A DNA stretch of 64,000 nt from CAVRAZ01 sp963719135 (GCA_963719135.1 CAVRAZ010000005.1:124001-188000); one strand, 5' to 3'; counted from the first letter of the stretch, positions 1 through 8,412 are shown. The notes: generated by a model not told the origin, from the sequence alone. Program-made: numbers and translations.

Positions 1-357
1 GCCGGCTGGCCGGGTCTCAGGGCGCGGATTGCCTCGCCCGTGGCGCCGGCCATCGGATCGGGTGAGACCCTCTCGCTCGCTGTCGAAGTCGAACTGAACG
101 GCCTGCAGCCCTCCGACATTCGCGTGGAGTGTATCGTGATTCGGCAGTCCGATCCGCGCATGGTCGGCGAGGCGCACCACATTCCGTTCCGACAGGTCGA
201 CATGGCCGCCGAAGGCACGGCGTCCTACCACTGTGATCTGTTTGAAAGCGATGAACTCTGTTCATCCGGTGGTCTGCACTATTATAAGGTTCGGGTCTAC
301 CCCTGGCATGCGTTGTTGAGTCATCCGTTCGAATGCGGGCGCATGCGGTGGCTCTGA
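1..357 (+). CDS. Alpha-glucan (glycogen) phosphorylase, C-terminal end, cut by window edge
   Basis: The reading frame is open from the first base and ends with TGA at 355-357, so only about the last 118 residues are present. The end of the protein reads HPFECGRM followed by RWL, preceded by a YKVRVYP segment. This is the typical C-terminus of the short alpha-glucan phosphorylases (GT35, the GlgP/MalP type without a long N-terminal regulatory extension). The family releases glucose-1-phosphate from alpha-1,4-glucans using pyridoxal phosphate. The cofactor lysine and most of the active site lie outside the window, so the assignment rests on the tail alone. No partner gene for glycogen metabolism is visible downstream. 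Confidence 0.72.
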   Translation, partial: AGWPGLRARIASPVAPAIGSGETLSLAVEVELNGLQPSDIRVECIVIRQSDPRMVGEAHHIPFRQVDMAAEGTASYHCDLFESDELCSSGGLHYYKVRVYPWHALLSHPFECGRMRWL

Positions 358-719
358 GTCGATACTAACGTCATAACGGGTCACCAGCCGCGTGGCTGTT
401 TGCAATCGGCGACAGTCAATCCTACTCCAAATCAACGTCTGTCCTCTTGCTGTCAACACCCGGTTTTGGCGATTAAATCACTCCGTCGCCGCGCGCCATG
501 GAGAGCGAAGCGAAGGCGCGTAGTCCGCGGTAGGCGTAGGCGCGGGCGTATGGCCGTAGTGGCGCGGGGCCGAAAGGTCCCAAGCCGGCGGAGGGCCTAT
601 GCAAGCGCATCCGACACGCCGTCAAGCCATTTGCGGGAGTGCTGCGTAGCCAGCGCCGAGCGTGCGATGGTGTGGCGAAGCGGCACGGACGCAGGGCGGC
701 CGGGGCACAATAGGCTGTC
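358..719. other. Intergenic region with no recognisable gene
   Basis: This gap lies between the phosphorylase stop and the glycosidase-like gene. The first 100 bases look like ordinary spacer. The stretch from about 480 to 720 is very GC-rich and arginine-rich in several frames, and none of them looks like a real protein. No tRNA, clear terminator or promoter was seen. The low-complexity appearance just upstream of the next gene, which lacks a signal peptide, suggests that the gene's original 5' end may have been lost or rearranged. Confidence 0.4.
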
Positions 720-2027
720 GTGACAAGCGAGGGCGAAACGGTGACTTGGACGTCCCGTTTCGCATCCCGAGCGTCACGACACACTTGTTTCAGGTTCAAA
801 GGTGAGTTCGACGCGACCCAGGCGTTCAGTTCGGTCACACCCGCATCGCTGGAATCCACCGATGTCGCCGCAGTGTCCCCATCCAATGTGCTCAGTACCA
901 AACTCACTGTCTACACGGGCGGCGTGGATACGGTAACCTTCTCTCTTCCATCGAGTGCCGGGCTTTGTCTGCGCAGCACTGGCAGCACGGAAGAAGTGGT
1001 GTTTCTTGGATCAAATATCGTACCGGCGATGACACCGGTTGATCTTACCAACTCCGGCGCCTGCGGTGGATCCCCGCCCGCACCCACGCCGCCGCCGCCG
1101 TCGTCGAGCACGAGTCAACACCCGGGTCACTACCTGGGTCTGTTGGATTGCTGTGATAGCCAGAGCATCATGAGCGCGTCGATCAAGGCTGGCATGCAAG
1201 GCTTCGTGAAGAGGTACCTCTGGTCTAAACTGGAACCCACGCAGGGCAACTATGACTTCTCGGAAATTCAGTCCGATCTGAACTTCGTCGCCGGCCAGGG
1301 TCTGCACCTGATCGTCATGGTCGAGAACAAGACCTTCAAGAACCTGAACCCGATGCCACCCTATCTGCAGGGCTCCCAGTACGTGCAGCCCAATAGAAAG
1401 GGCGGCTATACGGCTGTATACTGGAATTCGTATGTGGCTACCCGCTTCAAGGCAGTGCTGACTGCACTGGGTAATCGTTTTGACGGCAACGTGGCTTTTG
1501 AAGGCGTCATTCCGGGCAGCGAATCGGCGCCTGGCCTGGATGATTCGATTCTGGACGCGACCGGCTACACGCCGGAGAAATACCGTGACGCGCTGATTGA
1601 CGTGCTCACCACGACGGCGAAGGCCGTGCCTAAGTCACGCGTTTTCTGGTTCATGAACTACCTGCCGCGTAACCAGAACTATATTGCCAACGTCGCCCAG
1701 GCCGTCAGCAGCGTAGGCGTCGTCATGGGCGGTCCGGATGTAGAGCCTGACAACAGTTCTCTGGTAAATCAGGCGTACCCCTATTACGGCCAGTTCCAGA
1801 ACAAGATGGATTTGTTCTCACAGGTGGAGGATGAGTGCTATAGCTACCCGCACAAGGACACTTCATACCCGACCAAGTACTGGACCCCGTCGGAAATGTT
1901 CCGCTATGCGCGCGACAGTTTGCATGTGAAGTACGTCTTCTGGGTTCGCATTCCAGCCTCCGGCGATGGTTACGGCTGGCAAGATGCGCTCCCGGTGATT
2001 GCCAACAACCCGATATTCAATCCGTAA
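720..2027 (+). CDS. Putative glycoside hydrolase-like TIM-barrel protein, N-terminus uncertain
   Basis: The longest frame from this start encodes 435 residues. After a Pro/Ser-rich linker (around residues 120-135, with a PPAPTPPPP run) comes a globular domain of about 300 residues. It has the feel of a beta-galactosidase/GH42- or GH5-like barrel: RYLWSKLEPTQGNYDF resembles the 'W..lEP..G.ydf..id' strand-helix of such enzymes, followed by GLHLIVMVENKTF and VAFEGVIPGSES. The region before the linker (residues 30-115) looks like a small beta domain. Such linker-joined architectures are usually secreted, yet no signal peptide is visible. The true start could be downstream, or the 5' end could be damaged. 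The substrate cannot be stated. A hairpin follows the stop closely. Confidence 0.55.
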   Translation: MTSEGETVTWTSRFASRASRHTCFRFKGEFDATQAFSSVTPASLESTDVAAVSPSNVLSTKLTVYTGGVDTVTFSLPSSAGLCLRSTGSTEEVVFLGSNIVPAMTPVDLTNSGACGGSPPAPTPPPPSSSTSQHPGHYLGLLDCCDSQSIMSASIKAGMQGFVKRYLWSKLEPTQGNYDFSEIQSDLNFVAGQGLHLIVMVENKTFKNLNPMPPYLQGSQYVQPNRKGGYTAVYWNSYVATRFKAVLTALGNRFDGNVAFEGVIPGSESAPGLDDSILDATGYTPEKYRDALIDVLTTTAKAVPKSRVFWFMNYLPRNQNYIANVAQAVSSVGVVMGGPDVEPDNSSLVNQAYPYYGQFQNKMDLFSQVEDECYSYPHKDTSYPTKYWTPSEMFRYARDSLHVKYVFWVRIPASGDGYGWQDALPVIANNPIFNP

Positions 2028-2036
2028 TGCACGCCT

Positions 2037-2059
2037 GCCGGCGGAACGCCGGCTTCCTT
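2037..2059 (+). terminator. Hairpin with T-rich tail after the glycosidase-like gene
   Basis: A perfect 7-bp stem (GCCGGCG / CGCCGGC) with a 3-base GAA loop lies at 2037-2053, nine bases after the stop codon. It is followed by the pyrimidine tract TTCCTTCCT. This fits a Rho-independent terminator with a weak U-tract. Confidence 0.5.
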
Positions 2060-2300
2060 CCTCGGGCGCGGGTTGGTCGATAAATGTCTCAAATCGACGA
2101 CTCGCGCCCGGATTCTCTGGCGGTCCGTGCCGGGCCGCACTCCGATCGGTTGAGTGCCTCCCACCCTGTTCGGGCCCCGGCACGATAGGGCCGGGACCGG
2201 CGCAATGGGCGGCCGCCCGCCCCGCCTGCAGCGGCCGCACGCCTGAGGCGTTGGTTACCATCGAGGGGTAAGGGGCGCGGAATTATCCGTCCATGCTTTC

Positions 2301-3599
2301 TTAACGCCGCGGTTTGCGCCGGCAGGCAAACAGACCCAGCGCGGCGACCGCCGCAAAGACGCCGCCGGTCACAAAGGTTGCCGGGGCACCGAAAGCAGTC
2401 CACAGGGCACCGGCCACCACGCTTGCCACCAGGAGTGCGCCGCCGCTGACCAGGTTGAAGATCCCGAAACCGGTGCCGCACAGCAGCGGGGGTGCGGCGT
2501 CGGCCACCAGTTTGGCGAATAGTCCTTGCGTCAGTCCCATGTGCAGCCCCCAGAACGCCGCGCCCGCGAACGCCGGGGGCGGTGAAGTCGCGGCCGCCAG
2601 CAGCGCGTCGGCGATCACCAGCATCGCCAGACCCGCGATCAACAGCCTGCGATTGCCGACACGGTCGGCGGCGACCCCGGCGGGATAGGCGGTCAGCAGG
2701 TATGCGAGATTCATGACGATCAGCATCACGGGCACGGCGCCGAGTGCAAGCCCCACGTCCTGCGCGCGCAGCACGAGAAACGCCTCGCTGAAGCGCGCCA
2801 TGGTGAAGGCCGCGCCGAGCGCGACAACCAGCCAGTAGCGCGGCGGCAACAGCGCAGCCGAGGCGAAAGTCAGCGGCTTTCGCTCACCGGTGCGATCCTT
2901 CACCTCGTCCGGCTCGCGAACGCCGACTACCAGCAGCGCGACGGCAATGAACGCCGGAATGACCGCGATCCACAGTACCTTGCGAATGTCGTTCGCCAGC
3001 CAGACCATGAGCGCCACGGCAAACAAGGGACCCGCGAATGCGCCGACCGAATCCAGCGACTGCCGCAGCCCGTAGGCCGCGCCGCGCAGCCCGGGGGGCG
3101 TGATGTCGGCGACCAGCGCGTCGCGCGGCGCGCCCCGAATCCCCTTGCCGATCCGATCGGTGAAGCGGGCGAAGAAAACCCAGCCCATCGAGGTCGCCAG
3201 CGGAAAGGCCGGTTTCGTGATCGCCGCCAGCCCGTAGCCGGCCACGGCGAGCCATTTGCGTCGCCCCAGATAATCGCTGAGCGCGCCCGAAAAGACCTTG
3301 GTGATCGCGGCGGTTGCTTCGGCAGTACCCTCGACGAGCCCGATCAGCGACATCGAAGCGCCGAGTACCGTGCCCATGAACACCGGCAGCAGGCTGTGAA
3401 TCAGCTCGGACGAGGTGTCCATGAACATCGAGACGAAGCCCAGAGCCCAGACACCCGGGGGCAGGGCCTGGAATCTTCGCGGCGCTGGGGAAGACGACTG
3501 CGAGCTGGTCAAGGTCAGGCTACCGATCCGGGGTTCAGGCGTGGGGGGATCGTCGGCGAAGAACGCGCAGCCGGCCGGCGGGCGATGCAAAATCTGCAA
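2301..3599 (-). CDS. MFS transporter
   Basis: This is a 432-residue hydrophobic protein with about twelve membrane segments after an N-terminal tail of about 50 residues. The cytoplasmic loop between helices 2 and 3 carries the major facilitator signature in the form GALSDYLGRRKW. A second related loop, GVAADRVGNRR, follows in the C-terminal half. A FTDRIGKGIRGAPRDAL segment after helix 4 is typical of a family of uncharacterised MFS proteins in sulfur and environmental bacteria. The substrate cannot be inferred. The long Pro/Ser-rich N-terminus suggests the real start may lie at an internal TTG or GTG codon closer to the first helix. The gene stands alone, 85 bases downstream of the CDF transporter on the same strand. 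Confidence 0.75.
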   Translation of the reverse strand: MQILHRPPAGCAFFADDPPTPEPRIGSLTLTSSQSSSPAPRRFQALPPGVWALGFVSMFMDTSSELIHSLLPVFMGTVLGASMSLIGLVEGTAEATAAITKVFSGALSDYLGRRKWLAVAGYGLAAITKPAFPLATSMGWVFFARFTDRIGKGIRGAPRDALVADITPPGLRGAAYGLRQSLDSVGAFAGPLFAVALMVWLANDIRKVLWIAVIPAFIAVALLVVGVREPDEVKDRTGERKPLTFASAALLPPRYWLVVALGAAFTMARFSEAFLVLRAQDVGLALGAVPVMLIVMNLAYLLTAYPAGVAADRVGNRRLLIAGLAMLVIADALLAAATSPPPAFAGAAFWGLHMGLTQGLFAKLVADAAPPLLCGTGFGIFNLVSGGALLVASVVAGALWTAFGAPATFVTGGVFAAVAALGLFACRRKPRR

Positions 3600-3684
3600 G
3601 CGCGGTTGAGGGAGCGATGCTCAAACGATTTCACTGCTTGTTGCCGGGTATTTATCGGAGAGGGCCGTTGCATTTCCGATCGGC

Positions 3685-4311
3685 TCAGGGATTCCCGGTC
3701 GATCCAAAGGGCGAACCCGCCTCCTGCTGCGAAGTCTGCTTCAAGATACGTAGGCCACCGCGCAGTACGACGACCGCAATGACCAGACCGATGACGAGAT
3801 CGGGGTAACGGCTGCCCAGCGCCCAAACCAGCGCGCCCGAGAGGATGACACCGACATTCGCGATGACGTCATTCATGGAAAAGATCAGTGATGCGCGCAT
3901 GTGGGCTCCGCCGTCGCTATGCCGTGCGATCAGCGACAAACAGACGGAATTGGCGATCAAGGCGATGCCGCCGACACCCATCATGAGTGCACTGAGCGGC
4001 TCGCTGCCCAGGGCGAACCTACGCAGCACGTCGACGAGCACCAGCAGAGCCAGCGCCACTTGGACGAGACCGCTGGCTCTTGCCGCCGTGTCTTTCAGGG
4101 AGCCGCTCTTCCCGACGGCATACAGGCTGATCGAATACACGGCCGCGTCGGCGAACATGTCCAGCGAGTCGGCGATGAGCCCCGTGGATTCGGCCAGCAA
4201 CCCCAGCGCCAGCTCGCAGACAAACATGAATGCGTTGATGCCGAGAACGATCAACAGCATTTTCCGCTCCGCATCGTTCCGGACTTCCATTTCACATCCG
4301 CAGCCTGACAT
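3685..4311 (-). CDS. Cation diffusion facilitator (CDF)-family transporter, short form
   Basis: The 208-residue protein has about six membrane helices and a short Cys-containing N-terminus (SGCGCEM). Helix 2 carries STGLIADSLDMFADA, where the usual HxxxD metal site of CDF transporters reads DxxxD. The equivalent place in helix 5 reads SMNDVIANVG, again without histidine. There is no C-terminal cytoplasmic domain of the usual length, so this is a membrane-only variant. CDF proteins export divalent metals against protons. The altered ligands make the metal uncertain. It shares its strand with the ferritin-like gene upstream (48-base gap). A link to iron or other metal handling is possible but unproven. 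Confidence 0.7.
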   Translation of the reverse strand: MSGCGCEMEVRNDAERKMLLIVLGINAFMFVCELALGLLAESTGLIADSLDMFADAAVYSISLYAVGKSGSLKDTAARASGLVQVALALLVLVDVLRRFALGSEPLSALMMGVGGIALIANSVCLSLIARHSDGGAHMRASLIFSMNDVIANVGVILSGALVWALGSRYPDLVIGLVIAVVVLRGGLRILKQTSQQEAGSPFGSTGNP

Positions 4312-4359
4312 ATCAGAAACACTGAGTATGGGGGTCGAACTCCGGGTGAATGAAAATCC

Positions 4360-4878
4360 TTAGGCTTCCGCAGGCTTCGTATAAACAAGCTGATAATACA
4401 GCTTCTCCAGCTCCCTCTTGTGCTTGGTCTCTTCATTCGCCAGGAACTGAAACAGTTCCCGCGCCGGCCCCGGTTCCGTGTTTGCCGCCAGTTCGCGATA
4501 TTGTTTCATCGCCACGTCTTCGCGCCCCAGCGCGTATTGCAGGATCGACTGGTCGTCGGGGTTGCCGCCGAGGTCGGGCAGTTGGACGTAGTCCGAGAAC
4601 TTGTGATCCTCGACCGGGATTTCGATCATCTCTTTGATCTGCTCCTCCACGCGGGGGTTGTTGGCCAGCGCCTTGAACAACTCGTAGTGGTGCTGTTCTT
4701 CACCGGCCAGATCATCGACCAGATAGCGGATGTGCTTGCTTACTTTCGGCGCCAGGCCCGAGTAGAACTCGAACGCCGCTTTTTCGAACGAGGTGGCGAC
4801 CTCCAGAATTTCGCCCAAGGTCTTCTTCGATCGGATGCGCTCGTAGCCGGCGCTGTGGCCTTCCTGGTGCTCGGTCAT
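4360..4878 (-). CDS. Ferritin-like diiron protein (rubrerythrin family), last gene of the Mrp/complex-I-like cluster
   Basis: This 172-residue, all-helical protein contains the four-helix-bundle diiron ligand pattern: an early glutamate in AAFEFY, EEQHH in helix 2, a glutamate in GREDVAMKQY, and EETKH in helix 4. There is no C-terminal rubredoxin domain with CxxC pairs, so it is a ferritin-like/rubrerythrin-fold protein rather than a classical rubrerythrin. The start ATG overlaps the stop of the flavoprotein gene (TGATG), so translation is coupled. Members of the fold bind iron or reduce peroxide. Its role beside a ferredoxin/flavoprotein redox complex may be protective or electron-accepting, which is inference. 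An upstream in-frame extension is arginine-rich and is rejected. Confidence 0.8.
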   Translation of the reverse strand: MTEHQEGHSAGYERIRSKKTLGEILEVATSFEKAAFEFYSGLAPKVSKHIRYLVDDLAGEEQHHYELFKALANNPRVEEQIKEMIEIPVEDHKFSDYVQLPDLGGNPDDQSILQYALGREDVAMKQYRELAANTEPGPARELFQFLANEETKHKRELEKLYYQLVYTKPAEA

Positions 4879-6713
4879 CAGGTTCTCTCTCCTTGCAGGG
4901 TCGTCAGATACGACTCGATGCTGGCGGCGACGCGGTGGCCGTCGGCGACGGCGTGGACAACGTCCGGCCCGCGCACCATGTCGCCGCAGGCCCACAGCCA
5001 GTGCTCCGACGTGCGGCCCTGGTCATCCACGGCGAGCCGGCCGCGATTCCATTGCAGCGTCTCGGTCAGCTCGTCGCCCAGCAGTGAAATGTCGGCCGCC
5101 TGGCCGATCGCTTCGATCACGCTGTCGGCGACGTGTGCGCACTCGTCGGTCTCGTCGTAGCGCGGCGCGAAGCGGCCCGCTTCGTCGAAGATCGACACCA
5201 CCCGGTGGGTGACCAGGCCGGTGAGGTGACCGTTCTCGTCGATCACGCACCGGACCGGTCCGCGCGCGTCCAGCACGTCGATGCCTTCCTCCCGCGCCTC
5301 AGCGACTTCCTCCTCGTCGGCGAGGAAGTGCGCGAAGTCTTCCAGCGCGCACACCGTGACCTTGACCGCGCCGTGCATGTTCTTCTGCAGGCGCGCCAGG
5401 CTGCGGGCGATGTCCATCGCGACGTTGCCACCGCCGATGACCACGGCCGAGTGCGGTACGTAGAAGGGCTCGTTGCAGGTGACGCGGCGCAACAGTTCGA
5501 TGGCCTTCCCGACGTGCGGATGGTCGCTGCCCGGGATGCGCGTCGAGCGCCCCTGCTGCATGCCGATGGCGAGCAGCACGGCGTCATAGTTGTCGCGCAG
5601 ATAGGTCATGCTCAGGTCCTTGCCGACGCGCGTGTTGTACTGGATGGTCACGCCCACCGCCTGGATCGCCTCGATGTCGGCGTCGAGGCGGTCGTAAGGC
5701 AGGCGGTACTCGGGAATGCCGAAGCGGACCATGCCGCCGCCCTTGTCCAGCGCCTCGAACACGCGTACCTCGTGGCCCTTGCGCGCGAGGTCGTAGGCCG
5801 CCGTGAGCCCCGCGGGTCCCGCACCGATCAGGGCGATTTTCATGCCGCTGAAATAATCGACCTTGCCTTCGGCGGCAATCTGGCGCACGCGTTCGTCGGA
5901 CACCGAATCCATCGCATAGCGCTTCAGCCAGCGGATCGCCACCGGCGCGCCGCGCCGGCCGACCGAACAGGCATCCTCGCAGCGGTGGGTGCAGACCCGC
6001 CCGCACACGTGCGCAAACGGGTTGGTGCGATAGATCTGGCGCACCGCCTCTTCGGCGTCGCCTTCCCAGATGGCGCGGATGTACTCGGGCGCGTTCATGT
6101 GGGTGGGGCAGGCGTCGTGGCACATACCGCACTGGACGCAGCGCGACGCTTCCACGATCGCCCGTTGTTGGTCGAACCCCTCGACGATCTCGGCGAACGA
6201 AGCGATGCGCGCGGTACTGTCGATGTTGGGCATGGGCTGCCGCTGCAGGTCCACGAGATCGGCGTCGGACGTTTTCGCCCAGCCTTTCTCGAACGGCACG
6301 CCGTGCACGCCGTTGGGATCGGGCAACACGAAGTAACTGTCCAGTTCGTCCTCGCGGCAGGTGTGCACGTATTCGCGCGACAGCGCGATCGATCCGGTCG
6401 GGCAGATGTCGACGCACAGCCCGCACCAGCAGCAGCGGCCGTAGTCGATGGCCGGCCGTTCGTTGCGCACGCCCTTGACCGGGTCGTCCGGCAGGCTCGG
6501 GATGCGCACCATGGTGATGGCGGCGTTGTCGCAGACTTTCTGACAGGTGCCGCAGCCGATGCACAGTGTCCAGTCGTTGACGTGGAAACCCCGATAGTTG
6601 GCCGCGGCCGGGCGCGGCTCCAGCGGCACCGTGACCGATTTGCGCCCGAAGAACGACAGGGTCTTCAACGGGTTGAGGATGCTGCCTTTGTCTTTGTGCG
6701 CGATGTCGGCCAT
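4878..6713 (-). CDS. Fusion of NuoI/MbxN-type two-cluster ferredoxin with NfnB/GltD-type FAD-NAD(P)H oxidoreductase
   Basis: The protein has 611 residues. Residues about 45-110 hold two [4Fe-4S] motifs, CIGCGTCQKVC (51-61) and CCWCGLCVDICP (94-105), as in NuoI or MbxN. From about residue 190 it matches the glutamate-synthase small subunit/NfnB/SudA flavoprotein. This part has a second Fe-S segment (CVQCGMCHDACP at 192-203, then CGRVCTHRCEDAC), an FAD Rossmann motif GAGPAGLTAAYDLA near 297, an NAD(P)H-binding motif VIGGGNVAMDIARS near 430, and a terminal FAD motif with ACGDMV. It can therefore oxidize or reduce NAD(P)H and pass electrons through several clusters to the NuoB-like subunit. It sits where mbxN stands in archaeal operons. 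Its start overlaps the NuoD-like stop (TGATG). The direction of electron flow in the cell is unknown. Confidence 0.85.
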   Translation of the reverse strand: MADIAHKDKGSILNPLKTLSFFGRKSVTVPLEPRPAAANYRGFHVNDWTLCIGCGTCQKVCDNAAITMVRIPSLPDDPVKGVRNERPAIDYGRCCWCGLCVDICPTGSIALSREYVHTCREDELDSYFVLPDPNGVHGVPFEKGWAKTSDADLVDLQRQPMPNIDSTARIASFAEIVEGFDQQRAIVEASRCVQCGMCHDACPTHMNAPEYIRAIWEGDAEEAVRQIYRTNPFAHVCGRVCTHRCEDACSVGRRGAPVAIRWLKRYAMDSVSDERVRQIAAEGKVDYFSGMKIALIGAGPAGLTAAYDLARKGHEVRVFEALDKGGGMVRFGIPEYRLPYDRLDADIEAIQAVGVTIQYNTRVGKDLSMTYLRDNYDAVLLAIGMQQGRSTRIPGSDHPHVGKAIELLRRVTCNEPFYVPHSAVVIGGGNVAMDIARSLARLQKNMHGAVKVTVCALEDFAHFLADEEEVAEAREEGIDVLDARGPVRCVIDENGHLTGLVTHRVVSIFDEAGRFAPRYDETDECAHVADSVIEAIGQAADISLLGDELTETLQWNRGRLAVDDQGRTSEHWLWACGDMVRGPDVVHAVADGHRVAASIESYLTTLQGERT

Positions 6714-7855
6714 CAGCGATCGACCTCGGGCGGGCAGGCGTCCAGCGAGAACATGATCTGCGCCACGTCTTCGATGCGGGCGCCCTTGGCCAGGTTTTCC
6801 AGCACCTGCACCGCGTGCATGCTGGACGGCCCGCGTACGTGCACGCGCCAGGGTTTGTCGCCGCCGATGGAGACGACGTAGTAGGCGAGTTCGCCCTTGG
6901 ATGATTCGACGCGGGTACAGGCTTCGCCGGCCGGCACGTTCCACGCCAGCGGGTTGGGAATCGGGCAGCGGATCGGTCCAGAGATCGACGGCAGGCGCTC
7001 AATCACCTGGCGCAGGATGCGGATGCTCTGTTTCAGCTCAGCGCGCCGCACCAGGTTGCGCGCCAGTGCGTCGCCGGCCTGTTCGGTCGGTATGTCGAAT
7101 TCGAGCTGGTCGTAGACCAGATAAGGGTCGTCGCGGCGCACGTCGAAGGCGAGCCCCGTGGCGCGCAGGTTGGGCCCGGTGACGCCCCACTCCAGCGCCT
7201 GTTCCTGATTCAATACCCCGATGCCGCGCGCGCGTTTGACGAACACCTGGTTGGTGAAGAACAGGTTGTCGTACTCTGGCAGCCGCGATGCGAGGTAATC
7301 GAGCAGGCTGGAGAGGCGCTCGAGGAATCCGTCCGGCAGATCGCGGCGCACGCCGCCGGGGATGTTGAAAATGTGGTAGACGCGGCCGCCGCTCAGTTCC
7401 TCGAAGCGATCCAGCACCAGGTCGCGGTCGGCCACGCCCCAGTACATGGTGCTGTACTGGCCGACGGTCGCGGCGTGACCGCCGAAGGCGAACAGGTGCG
7501 CCGCGATGCGCGACATCTCGAGTTGCATGACGCGTATCCACTGCGCGCGCTCGGGCACCTCGAGGCCGCCCAGCTCCTCCACCGCCAGCGAATAGCAGAC
7601 TTCCATCGGCACCGGATCGGGCACGCAGATGCGCGGCACCAGCGCGATGTTCTGAATCCACAGACGGCCTTCCATCAGCTTTTCGAAGCCGCGGTGCAGA
7701 TAGCCGCCGTCGGCGCGCGCTTCGAGCACCTCGTCGCCGTTCAGCTTGAGCTTGAGCGCGTAGTTGCCCTCGATGCCCGGATGGTTCGGCCCGATGTACA
7801 GCTCGTACTCGTTGCTGGGCGGATGGTTGATGGCCTCGTAGTTCTCGGGTCTCAT
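6713..7855 (-). CDS. NuoD/MbxL-like large subunit (49-kDa / [NiFe]-hydrogenase-large-subunit fold)
   Basis: The 380-residue protein aligns over its length with complex I NuoD and group 4 [NiFe]-hydrogenase large subunits. It has GPNHPG near residue 22, GYLHRGFEKL near 51 and IPGGVRRDLPDGF in the middle. The two Ni-binding motifs of hydrogenases are incomplete. The first reads PRICVPDPVPMEVCYSLAVE with Cys at 77 and 87 but no CxxC. The second, at the C-terminus, reads SLDACPPEVDR with a single Cys (374). A standard NiFe centre is therefore not expected, but it is not a plain NuoD either, because complex I normally has no Cys there. The start overlaps the NuoC-like stop (ATGA). It probably forms the catalytic interface with the NuoB-like protein. 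Confidence 0.88.
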   Translation of the reverse strand: MRPENYEAINHPPSNEYELYIGPNHPGIEGNYALKLKLNGDEVLEARADGGYLHRGFEKLMEGRLWIQNIALVPRICVPDPVPMEVCYSLAVEELGGLEVPERAQWIRVMQLEMSRIAAHLFAFGGHAATVGQYSTMYWGVADRDLVLDRFEELSGGRVYHIFNIPGGVRRDLPDGFLERLSSLLDYLASRLPEYDNLFFTNQVFVKRARGIGVLNQEQALEWGVTGPNLRATGLAFDVRRDDPYLVYDQLEFDIPTEQAGDALARNLVRRAELKQSIRILRQVIERLPSISGPIRCPIPNPLAWNVPAGEACTRVESSKGELAYYVVSIGGDKPWRVHVRGPSSMHAVQVLENLAKGARIEDVAQIMFSLDACPPEVDR

Positions 7856-8406
7856 TTTCTGATGTCCCCCGGCCTGCGGGTGATGCCGCCGCCCTGGGCC
7901 TCGAGGTCCTTGAGCCAGTCGGGGTGATAGTCCTGCCAGTCGAAGTGATCGTTGACGAACCCTTCGGAGCTGAACTCCTTGCGCATGGGCGGCGGACCGT
8001 CCCACTCGGTCAGGATGAACTTGTTCATGTCCGGACTGCCCTCGAAGAACACGCCGAACATCTCGTGGATGTCGCGCTCGAAGAAGGCCGCGGGCCGGTA
8101 CAGGTCGTAGATCGACAGATAGACGCCGGGGTCGCGCTTGATGCGCGTGTGTGCGGACACCAGCGTATGCGTCTCGTAGGACCAGACGTGATAGACCAGT
8201 TCGAATTCGCCGGCGTCGGGCCAGTCGACGCAGCTGATGGATGACAGGTGCACGTAGCCGCTGCGGCCCTGCAGCAGTTCGAGCAGCGTCGGCAGGCTGT
8301 CGGAGGCCACGTCGATGCGGATGCGGCGCGCGCTCTTGCGCGTGTATTTCACGTCTTCGATCGTCTTCAGCAGGCTGTCGAGCCGGGTTTCGAGTTCCTG
8401 TGACAT
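7852..8406 (-). CDS. NuoC/MbxK-like 30-kDa subunit
   Basis: The 184-residue protein carries the complex I 30-kDa subunit signature near its C-terminal third: ERDIHEMFGVFFEGSPDMNK followed by a DGPPPMRKEF segment. This corresponds to the ERE..DmfGi.f.gHPdLrRiL..DW.g.PLRKD region of NuoC. It is a separate protein here, as in MBX/MBS and group 4 hydrogenases, and is not fused to NuoD. NuoC-type subunits have no cofactor and help assemble the peripheral arm. The stop overlaps the NuoD-like start by four bases, and the NuoB-like gene ends only six bases upstream. The tail after the signature is unusually long and tryptophan-rich. Confidence 0.88.
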   Translation of the reverse strand: MSQELETRLDSLLKTIEDVKYTRKSARRIRIDVASDSLPTLLELLQGRSGYVHLSSISCVDWPDAGEFELVYHVWSYETHTLVSAHTRIKRDPGVYLSIYDLYRPAAFFERDIHEMFGVFFEGSPDMNKFILTEWDGPPPMRKEFSSEGFVNDHFDWQDYHPDWLKDLEAQGGGITRRPGDIRK

Positions 8407-8412
8407 GCGAAT

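Noticed and set aside
4878..6944. Longer start for the flavoprotein gene (frame open to 6944)
   Set aside because: The extra 77 residues overlap the NuoD-like gene in another frame and are arginine-rich. The ATG at 6713 overlapping the NuoD-like stop fits the coupling seen throughout the cluster.
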